The notes beneath the pieces were generated by a model. That model was given only the letters and a program-made list of their open reading frames with translations, had not been told where the DNA came from and did no database searches. Position numbers and translations under genes: made by a program. Shown here in pieces: positions 58,086 through 64,000 of a DNA stretch of 64,000 nucleotides (its first letter is position 1; each line of letters begins with the position of its first letter). Source of the stretch: CAVVKW01 sp963761705 (GTDB lineage: Bacteria > Verrucomicrobiota > Verrucomicrobiia > Chthoniobacterales > JAATET01); assembly GCA_963761705.1 (NCBI GenBank), contig CAVXHK010000003.1, forward strand, positions 310,001 through 374,000. The letters are read 5' to 3'.

Positions 58086-58958
58086 CTATTGGCCGTCCAG
58101 CTCGAGGAGCTCGGAGACGGTGGCGAACTCGTAGCCCTTCGCCGTGAGGGCGTCGAGGGTGCCGGGCATTGCGGCTACCGAGCTCGAGTGAATGTCGTGG
58201 ACCAGGATGATGCCGCCGGGAGTAGCTCCCGAGACGATCTCGCGCTGGACGCGGTCGGCGTTGCGGTATTTCCAGTCAAGCGGGTCGACGGACCACATGA
58301 TGACTTTGAGGCCGTAGTCCGCATTCATGCTACGGTTAAGCCGGGAATTGGTTGCGCCGTAGGGTGGACGCATCGTGGTTGGGCGGATGCCGACGGCTTT
58401 TTCGATGGCGGCATTCGACCGGTCGATCTGGCTCTTCACGCCCGACGAACTGAGCTTGGTGAGCGTCGGATGGTTCCAGGTGTGGTTCCCGATCTCGTGG
58501 CCCTCGGCAACCATGCGCTGGAGGATCTCGGGATACTCGGCGGCGTTGGTGCCGACGACGTAGAAGGTGGCTTTGATGTTCCGTTCCTTGAGCAGGTCGA
58601 GAAGCTTGGGCGTGAGCTTGGGGCTGGGGCCGTCGTCGAAGGTGATCGCCACGACCTTGCGGCTGGTCTCGACGGAATTGTAGGCGTCCTGCGCGGGCTT
58701 GGGTGTTGCGGTCGGAGTCGACATCGGCGTCGGGGACGGCGAGGGGGATTCCAGACTCGCGGGCGAGCTGTCCTGAGTGGCGGACGCGTCGAGCGACGGC
58801 TCGAGATCGTCGGAGGGGTTGAGCGAGAGCGAGAGTGGCGTCGCTTCCGGTGAGGCGGAGATGACCTCGGGCGCCTCGGTCTGCGTGTGGACGGATTGGC
58901 AGGCGGCGAGGGCGAGGAGCACGGCGGCGCTGGTGCCGCGCAGGAGACGAATGGTCAT
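58086..58958 (-). CDS. Polysaccharide deacetylase lipoprotein (NodB domain)
   Basis: The 290-residue protein has a lipoprotein signal with lipobox ALAAC (Cys20), a Ser/Pro/Thr-rich linker, and then a NodB deacetylase domain. Motifs are VAITFDDGPSP (Asp-Asp), HEIGNHTWNHPTL (HxxxH metal pair), RPPYGATNSR, WSVDPLDW and ILVHDIHSSSV. It probably deacetylates peptidoglycan or surface glycans in the periplasm. It lies at the end of a leftward run of lysR, mtnP and this gene. Confidence 0.93.
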   Translation of the reverse strand: MTIRLLRGTSAAVLLALAACQSVHTQTEAPEVISASPEATPLSLSLNPSDDLEPSLDASATQDSSPASLESPSPSPTPMSTPTATPKPAQDAYNSVETSRKVVAITFDDGPSPKLTPKLLDLLKERNIKATFYVVGTNAAEYPEILQRMVAEGHEIGNHTWNHPTLTKLSSSGVKSQIDRSNAAIEKAVGIRPTTMRPPYGATNSRLNRSMNADYGLKVIMWSVDPLDWKYRNADRVQREIVSGATPGGIILVHDIHSSSVAAMPGTLDALTAKGYEFATVSELLELDGQ

Positions 58959-58978
58959 GATGCGAGTGTTGATGCGCC

Positions 58979-59857
58979 CTAAAGAAAACGATTCACGATG
59001 ATTTGCAATCGCTCAATTGCTTCATCTGACCAGTGCTCGCGGGGCGTGACGATGGCGTCGCCAAGGGCGGAGTGCTCCGGCCAGTCGGGTGTCTCGGGGA
59101 TTCGGGGAATCACGTGGGCCAGGACCTCGCGGGCGGTGTCGGCGTTGGCCGAGAGGTGGGCGACGACGGATTCGACGGTGACGGCGTCTTCGGTGACCCG
59201 CCAGCAGTCGTAATCGGTGACCATCGCCATGCAGGTAAAAGCGATCTCGGCTTCGCGGGCGAGCTTGGCTTCGGGGAGGACGGTCATGCCGATGATGTCG
59301 AAGCCGAGTCTGCGGTTGGTTTCGGATTCGGCCCGGGTGGAAAAGGCCGGGCCGTCCATTTGGATGTAGGTCCCGCCGGAGTGGTATTTTTTGCGGAGGG
59401 AGGAGCAGGATTGGGCGACGAGCTGCCGGAGCTGCGGGCTCGTGGGCTCGGCGAGGCTGACGTGAGCGACGATGCCGCTGCCGAAAAACGTGTGATCGGC
59501 GCGCTGGCTCGAGCGGTCGAAAAACTGTGACGGAAGGACGACGTCGCGGGGTTCGAAGCGCTCCTGCAGACTACCGACGGCGGCGGCGCTGATGATCCAG
59601 CGGACGCCGAGCGTGCGGAGTGCGTAGATGTTTGCCCGGTGATTGATCTCGTGCGGAGCGATGGTGTGGCCGCGCCCGTGACGGGGGAGGAAGAACACCG
59701 TTCGCCCGTGGAGCGTGCCGCCGATGATGGAGTCGGAGGGGTCGCCGAAAGGTGTCTCGACTTCGTAGTGTTTGTCTTCCTGAAAGCCTTCGATGTCGTA
59801 GAGACCGCTGCCTCCGATGACGGCGATGGCGGGCTGGTCGGGGGAGGGGGAACTCAT
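58979..59857 (-). CDS. mtnP: S-methyl-5'-thioadenosine phosphorylase
   Basis: MtnP splits methylthioadenosine, the by-product of polyamine synthesis, into adenine and methylthioribose-1-phosphate. The 292-residue protein has IAVIGGSGLYDIEG, FLPRHGRGHTIAPHEINHRANIYA, SAAAVGSLQE, QMDGPAFSTRAES, FDIIGMTVLPEAKLARE and MVTDYDCW. These fit the MTAP subgroup and not simple purine-nucleoside phosphorylases. Adjacent lysR and the nearby metXY genes fit methionine salvage. Confidence 0.96.
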   Translation of the reverse strand: MSSPSPDQPAIAVIGGSGLYDIEGFQEDKHYEVETPFGDPSDSIIGGTLHGRTVFFLPRHGRGHTIAPHEINHRANIYALRTLGVRWIISAAAVGSLQERFEPRDVVLPSQFFDRSSQRADHTFFGSGIVAHVSLAEPTSPQLRQLVAQSCSSLRKKYHSGGTYIQMDGPAFSTRAESETNRRLGFDIIGMTVLPEAKLAREAEIAFTCMAMVTDYDCWRVTEDAVTVESVVAHLSANADTAREVLAHVIPRIPETPDWPEHSALGDAIVTPREHWSDEAIERLQIIVNRFL

Positions 59858-59866
59858 AAATCGAGA

Positions 59867-60760
59867 CTATGCCTGACCGAGGTCACTTTTTTCAAGCATC
59901 GCGAGGAGCTCGGTGAGAGCGGGCGAGTTCGAGACCGAGCGGCGGACGAGGCCGCCGAGAGGGCGCCACATCTCGGGTTCGTCGATGGGGATCGAGACAA
60001 GCGTGCTGCCACGCACCTCGTCGCGGACGGTGATCTCCGGGACGATCGAGATCGCCTGCTCGATCTCGACCGCTCGTTTGACCGTCTCGATGTTCTCGAA
60101 CTCGAGGATGGGCTTGATTTTGACGTGCTGCTCGCGGAGGCGCTTGTCGATCTCCTTGCGGGTCGGGAGATCGGGTTCAAATGCGACGAATTTGTGCCCG
60201 GCGAGGTCGCGGAGCCGGACGCTCTCGCGGCTCGCCAGCGAGTGCGACGGCGGGCAGATGACGACTAGATTATCACGCCAGAACGTGAAAGGTCGGAGGC
60301 CAGGTCGGCGGGACGGGTAGGCGACGAGGCCGAGGTCGCACTCACCGGCGTCGAGGTATTCGTAGACCTCGTTCGAGCGGCAGTAGCGGACCGTCACCTC
60401 GACCTGAGGATGCAATTTTCGGAAAGCAGCGAGGTGAACGGGAAATTCGTGAAGCCCAATGCTGAGCACGGTGGCGACGCGGATCTCGCCGCCGACAACG
60501 TGCTGGATGGATTGGATGCGGTTCCCGAGATTTTCGTAAGCGTCGAGGATGTCGCGGCTGGCGGCGAGAAAGGCGCGGCCCTCGTCGGTGAGCACAAAAT
60601 CGCGGTGTCCCCGGTCGATGAGACGCACGTCGAATTTCTTCTCGATGGCGCGCACCTGCTGGCTGACGGCGCTTTGCGTGATGCCATTCGCCTCGGCTGC
60701 CTTCGAGAAGCTGGAGGCTTCGACGAGATCGCGGAAGACCTTGAAGGATTCGATTTGCAT
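59867..60760 (-). CDS. LysR-family transcriptional regulator
   Basis: The 297-residue protein has an N-terminal HTH (FKVFRDLVEASSFSKAAEAN, ITQSAVSQQVRAIEKKF) and a type 2 periplasmic-binding-like effector domain (GEIRVATVLSIGLHEFPVHL). ATG 60760 begins at MQIESFKVF, the family start. It is divergent from yggS, with 58 bp between starts that contain an AT-rich likely promoter (TAGACAAACTTATCC). The target and inducer are unknown; sulfur-related neighbours (mtnP) suggest a metabolic role, an inference. Confidence 0.93.
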   Translation of the reverse strand: MQIESFKVFRDLVEASSFSKAAEANGITQSAVSQQVRAIEKKFDVRLIDRGHRDFVLTDEGRAFLAASRDILDAYENLGNRIQSIQHVVGGEIRVATVLSIGLHEFPVHLAAFRKLHPQVEVTVRYCRSNEVYEYLDAGECDLGLVAYPSRRPGLRPFTFWRDNLVVICPPSHSLASRESVRLRDLAGHKFVAFEPDLPTRKEIDKRLREQHVKIKPILEFENIETVKRAVEIEQAISIVPEITVRDEVRGSTLVSIPIDEPEMWRPLGGLVRRSVSNSPALTELLAMLEKSDLGQA

Positions 60761-60818
60761 GCGGGTTCGACTACTATTAGACAAACTTATCCATTTTTCA
60801 CGTGGATTTATTTTTCTA

Positions 60819-61511
60819 ATGCCAGAAATCGAAGAAAATCTTCGCGCCGTCCGCGAGCGGGTGGCGGTCGCGTGCGAAGCGGCGGGTCGGTCGGCGGACG
60901 AGATCGAGCTGGTCGCGGTGTCGAAACGCAAGCCGGTTGAGGCGCTCCGCGAGGCGTTCGACGCGGGTCAGCGCGTTTTCGGCGAAAGCCGGGTTCAGGA
61001 GGTGCTGGCGAAGAAGCCGGAGCTGCCGGCCGGGACGGCGCTACACTTCATCGGCCATCTGCAGAAGAATAAGATTCGGCGCGTGCTGGCGGAGATCGAG
61101 TTGTTTCACGGGCTGGATTCGCTCGACTTGGCGGAATCGATGGACCGGATCGCGGAGGAAGAGGGTCTCTTTCCGCGAGTGCTGATCGAGGTGAACGTCG
61201 CGGGCGAGGCGTCGAAGAACGGCTTTTCGCCGGACGGGTTGCGGCGGGAATTGGCTGGTGTGTTGGGATTGAAGCGGCTGCAGGTCGAGGGGTTGATGAC
61301 GCTCGCGCCGTATGCGGACGAGGCGGAGCGGGCGCGACCTTTCTTCCAAAAACTGCGCGAATTTCGTGATGAGTTGGCCGCCGAGACGGGGTTGCCATTT
61401 TCCACTCTTTCGATGGGGATGAGTGGAGATTACGAGGTCGCCATCGCGGAGGGGTCGACGATGGTGCGGGTCGGAACCGCGATTTTCGGTGAGCGGAAAC
61501 CGTCGAAATAA
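60819..61511 (+). CDS. yggS: PLP homeostasis protein YggS
   Basis: YggS binds PLP and buffers vitamin B6 and amino-acid balance. The 230-residue TIM-barrel protein has the PLP lysine Lys36 in LVAVSKRKP, FGESRVQEVLAKKPEL, HFIGHLQKNKIRRV, NVAGEASKNGF and SMGMSGDYEVAIAEGSTMVRVGTAIFG. It is the first gene of a rightward pair with the L,D-transpeptidase and is divergent from the LysR gene. Confidence 0.96.
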   Translation: MPEIEENLRAVRERVAVACEAAGRSADEIELVAVSKRKPVEALREAFDAGQRVFGESRVQEVLAKKPELPAGTALHFIGHLQKNKIRRVLAEIELFHGLDSLDLAESMDRIAEEEGLFPRVLIEVNVAGEASKNGFSPDGLRRELAGVLGLKRLQVEGLMTLAPYADEAERARPFFQKLREFRDELAAETGLPFSTLSMGMSGDYEVAIAEGSTMVRVGTAIFGERKPSK

Positions 61512-61560
61512 TCGAAGGCTTCTGGTGGCGCTCTCGCGAATTGTGTGCTACTTCCACCGG

Positions 61561-62211
61561 ATGTTTTCTTCGGGGCGTGATCAATCGAGTCGTCTGGCAG
61601 CCCTTCTGGTGGCTTCGGTCGGGGCGGTGACGGCGCTGACGGGCTGTGGGGGCGGGTATTACAACACGCCGTACCTCGGCGGCGACTTCGAGACTCAATA
61701 TCAAAACACGGGCGCGACCGGCCAGACCGAAGTCTACGACGACATCAGCTACTGGGACGGCGATCCACCGGCTTACGCTGGCAAGCCGTCGATGGTGATC
61801 AACCTGACCGAGCAGCGGGCGTATTTTTACCAGGGAGACCGACTCGCTGGCGTCGGACTCGTGGCCACGGGCAAGGAAAATTACGGGACGCCTCCGGGGA
61901 ACTTCAACGTGATGGAGAAGATCGTCGACAAATCGTCAAATCTCTACGGCTGGATGTACGACGCGAATGGGAACGTGATCAATTACGACGCGGACTCGCG
62001 GACAGACGTGCCGCCTCCGGGTGGGTATTTCGACGGGGCGAAGATGCCGTATTGGATGCGGCTGACTTCCGGTGGCGTCGGGATGCACGAAGGGCCGATC
62101 CCGGTGCCTGGTCAGCCCGCATCGCACGGTTGCATCCGCGTAAGCAAGACGGTAATCCGAGATTTCTTCGCTGCGGCGGAGGTCGGGATGCCGGTCGCGA
62201 TCCGGTATTGA
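61561..62211 (+). CDS. Lipoprotein L,D-transpeptidase (YkuD)
   Basis: The 216-residue protein has a lipobox-type signal (VTALTGC, Cys29) and a YkuD domain. It begins with PSMVINLTEQRAYFYQGDRL and ends with GVGMHEGPIP and PASHGCIRVSK, in which His189 and Cys191 are catalytic. Such enzymes form 3-3 peptidoglycan cross-links or attach proteins to peptidoglycan. A Gly/Tyr-rich linker (GGGYYNTPYLGG) follows the anchor. Confidence 0.94.
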   Translation: MFSSGRDQSSRLAALLVASVGAVTALTGCGGGYYNTPYLGGDFETQYQNTGATGQTEVYDDISYWDGDPPAYAGKPSMVINLTEQRAYFYQGDRLAGVGLVATGKENYGTPPGNFNVMEKIVDKSSNLYGWMYDANGNVINYDADSRTDVPPPGGYFDGAKMPYWMRLTSGGVGMHEGPIPVPGQPASHGCIRVSKTVIRDFFAAAEVGMPVAIRY

Positions 62212-62247
62212 TCCGCTTCGCCGGGCTCGGTTGGCGCGATTCGGTCT

Positions 62248-63144
62248 TCAGAATTCCCGCCAGACGGCGACTTTGAATCCGCCGCCCGCGCCGGTCGCCC
62301 GGCCGGCGATCTGCCAATACGGACCGGCTTGGAAAATCCAGCCGGGGATTGGTTCGACGAGGGCGGAGGCACCCACTTTGATCAGGTCGAAGTCGGTGGT
62401 GAGGAGGATGTTGTCGCCGACGGATTGCGGCGTGTCGTTGCCGAGTCCGTGGATGCCACTGGCTTCGAGGAAGTAGACGTCGAGCCAGTCGGTGAGCTCG
62501 ACGCCGCCCGTGAAATACCAGCGAAGCTCGTCGGCGGGTTCGGCGGTCCGAAGCCGGTAGCCGACGCCGACGTCGACGAAACCCCAGCGGCTGCCGAAGG
62601 GAAATGGGTGCCCGACGAAGTAGTCGAGCTCCACGTCGGTCTGGCCATTACCGAGGGCCGGGGAGTCGTTCACGTCGTAGGGACCCGGGATTTTCACCAT
62701 GAGCTGGAGGGCCTGGGGGATTTTTTCCGCGAGCCGGTAACGCAGGCCGATCTCCTGATCGGCGAGGCCGAAGTTTGTGTCGCGACCGAATACGTTCTCG
62801 AACGCGAGGCCATCGAGGAAGAAATTCCCGATGAGGGTCACGCCGTCGGTCAGCCCGTATTCCACATAGAGGTTCCACTCGTTCTTCGTGAAGCGGCCGT
62901 CGAAACCGAAGTCCTCGCGTTTCCAGCCGTCGCCGAATTGTTGGTCGGTCGTGTAGAAGTAATAGGCGAGGACGGCGAGGCCTTCGCCCTTCGGCTGGGT
63001 CCAAGCACCCGCCTGCGAAGTGGCGGGAATCGCGAGCAGGCAGGCGATCGCCGCGAGCCGGGGATATCGCGGGTGAATCAAGCGTCGAACGAATCGGAAA
63101 AGGATCGTCGTTCGACTTGCCATTCGGGGAAGAGAAGGCATCAT
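62248..63144 (-). CDS. Predicted outer-membrane beta-barrel protein
   Basis: The protein of up to 298 residues starts with a long basic signal peptide (PRLAAIACLLAIPATSQAGAW). Alternating amphipathic strands follow (LAVLAYYFYTTDQQFGDGWK, NEWNLYVEYGLTDGVTLIGN, GFVDVGVGYRLR) with an aromatic final strand ending VAVWREF. The ending fits the C-terminal aromatic signal for BAM insertion. It resembles DUF-type porin or transporter-like barrels but the family is not certain. Start could be ATG 63144, 63141 or 63123. It diverges from the cyclic-nucleotide-domain gene. Confidence 0.8.
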   Translation of the reverse strand: MMPSLPRMASRTTILFRFVRRLIHPRYPRLAAIACLLAIPATSQAGAWTQPKGEGLAVLAYYFYTTDQQFGDGWKREDFGFDGRFTKNEWNLYVEYGLTDGVTLIGNFFLDGLAFENVFGRDTNFGLADQEIGLRYRLAEKIPQALQLMVKIPGPYDVNDSPALGNGQTDVELDYFVGHPFPFGSRWGFVDVGVGYRLRTAEPADELRWYFTGGVELTDWLDVYFLEASGIHGLGNDTPQSVGDNILLTTDFDLIKVGASALVEPIPGWIFQAGPYWQIAGRATGAGGGFKVAVWREF

Positions 63145-63153
63145 CCTGTCGGT

Positions 63154-64000
63154 TTGCAAGCACGGGAATTGTCGGTATTCGGCCAGCGGAGCGACACCGA
63201 GGATGAGTTGGATCCGGTCGAGGCGCTGTGCCGGAGTTGTCTCTGCGACGGATTGCCTTTGGACGAAATCGAGCGGCTCGGCGGCGAGTCCTCCCCGATT
63301 GGGCTGCGGGCCGGAGAGGTCCTCTTCGACGATGACGATCGGATCGACGCACTGCACGTGGTGGCCCGTGGTGAGGTGAGTCTGCTCGTGCGGGGCACGG
63401 CGGCGGGAGATTTCACCGAATGCGCGCGGCTCGATGTGGGACAATTCGTTGGCGAGGGGTCCGTGATCGACACCGATGGCGATCAAATCCCAAAGGGAGG
63501 GCGCCGGGCGCGGATCGTCGCGCGAAGCGAAGTGGTGATCTTGCGCATTCCGGCGGGTGCCTTTTTGGGACTGCTCGAGCGTCAGCCCCGGCTGATGGTC
63601 CGCAATCTCCTGCGGCATTCGGCGGAAAAAAACCGTCTTGGCTCCCGGGTTGTTCTGGAGGAGCGGCTGGAACGCGAGGGTCTCCAGATGTTTCAGGATC
63701 TTTCCCGCTGGTTGACTCGTTCCGTCGATGATGCCGCGACCGCGCTTCGGCTGAACGCGGAGCTGTTGCGGGCCGGGAATCTGCCGTCCGAAATCGCCGC
63801 GACCGTCGAGGACCTGGACGCCGCCGCCCGGGATCTCGCGACGACGATCGGCACTCTGGGGCAACTCGGCGGCGGGTTCGCCACGGCACCCGCCTTCGAG
63901 CCGATCCGGATCCGCGACTGGTGGAACGAGCGCGAACCCGATTTCCGGATCCGGCTCGCCAACCGGCGGATCGAGCTCGACGCCTACGTTGAGGATTGTT
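63154..64000 (+). CDS. Cyclic nucleotide-binding-domain protein, incomplete at the window end
   Basis: The open frame runs off the window. It has a cNMP-binding (CRP-like) domain, with GLRAGEVLFDDDDRIDALHV, then GEVSLLV, GQFVGEGSVID and IPAGAFLGLLERQPRLMVRNLL. A coiled-coil, HisKA-like helical region comes next (EERLEREGLQMFQDLSRWLT; EIAATVEDLDAAARDLATTI). The order suggests a soluble sensor kinase or similar signalling protein. No ATG is available before the domain; a TTG at 63154 or 63169 is the likely start. The end is unknown. Confidence 0.7.
   Translation, partial: MQARELSVFGQRSDTEDELDPVEALCRSCLCDGLPLDEIERLGGESSPIGLRAGEVLFDDDDRIDALHVVARGEVSLLVRGTAAGDFTECARLDVGQFVGEGSVIDTDGDQIPKGGRRARIVARSEVVILRIPAGAFLGLLERQPRLMVRNLLRHSAEKNRLGSRVVLEERLEREGLQMFQDLSRWLTRSVDDAATALRLNAELLRAGNLPSEIAATVEDLDAAARDLATTIGTLGQLGGGFATAPAFEPIRIRDWWNEREPDFRIRLANRRIELDAYVEDC

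Overview
The window is 64 kb of GC-rich chromosomal DNA from a Gram-negative-type bacterium. The outer-envelope genes (TonB, a heptosyltransferase, a predicted outer-membrane beta-barrel, lipoproteins), a bactofilin, a Rex repressor, an H1-like Lys/Ala protein, a eukaryotic-type OGG glycosylase and intergenic ACAGGATT palindromes together suggest Verrucomicrobiota or a close PVC relative. This is inferred from gene content only, because no rRNA is present.

Most of the window is housekeeping DNA. Left part (0-32 kb): a CstA-like transporter; an IS of about 1.47 kb; rpsO-pnp; an H1-like protein; tRNA-Arg(UCU) next to a PIN-domain pair; thiG; a coupled rex-ogg-tonB cluster; a transglutaminase; thiH; avtA; a leftward block of envelope and replication genes (holB, proB, ABC permease, TPR protein, phosphoesterase, heptosyltransferase); cysH; two-component proteins; rmuC; an M20 amidase; PiT-, MgtE- and GAP-like membrane proteins; preA and ubiE/menG. 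Right part (42-64 kb): a parvulin, a dehydrogenase, ygfZ and a cyclophilin; tRNA-Tyr followed by a ruined C5-methyltransferase/HNH locus; a broken helicase; an mhqD/mhqO-like pair; dxr-cdsA; a bactofilin; metY-metX; a polysaccharide deacetylase, mtnP and a LysR regulator; yggS; an L,D-transpeptidase; a beta-barrel protein; and the start of a cyclic-nucleotide-binding-domain gene.

The accessory core is 32.4-42.0 kb. A 41-bp perfect copy of the 3' part of tRNA-Leu(CAG) lies at 32403-32443 and the intact tRNA-Leu at 41967-42047, the footprint of an integrated genomic island. No integrase is recognisable. The island carries an archaeo-eukaryotic-primase/SF2-helicase fusion of the kind found in TOTE-type conflict systems. 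It is divergent from three translationally coupled genes: an unknown 158-aa protein, an unknown 530-aa protein and a small Ca-binding-family protein. Two Fic proteins flank this unit, one canonical and one with Gln in place of the catalytic His and with five copies of a TGGCRCGATT half-site directly upstream. DUF1016-nuclease and YgjP-metallopeptidase relics are also present. This is the best candidate for a poorly described defence or conflict system.

At least seven genes outside the island (transposase, heptosyltransferase, proB, a zinc-ribbon-like protein, HNH nuclease, esterase, bactofilin) are broken by one-base changes in short homopolymers, and a helicase by an apparent 4-nt loss at motif VI. 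Several of these genes are expected to be essential or conserved, so consensus-sequence error is a serious possibility; genuine decay is the alternative. A family of GGTCGAA-type intergenic repeats also recurs, and one 27-bp copy lies in frame inside the heptosyltransferase gene.
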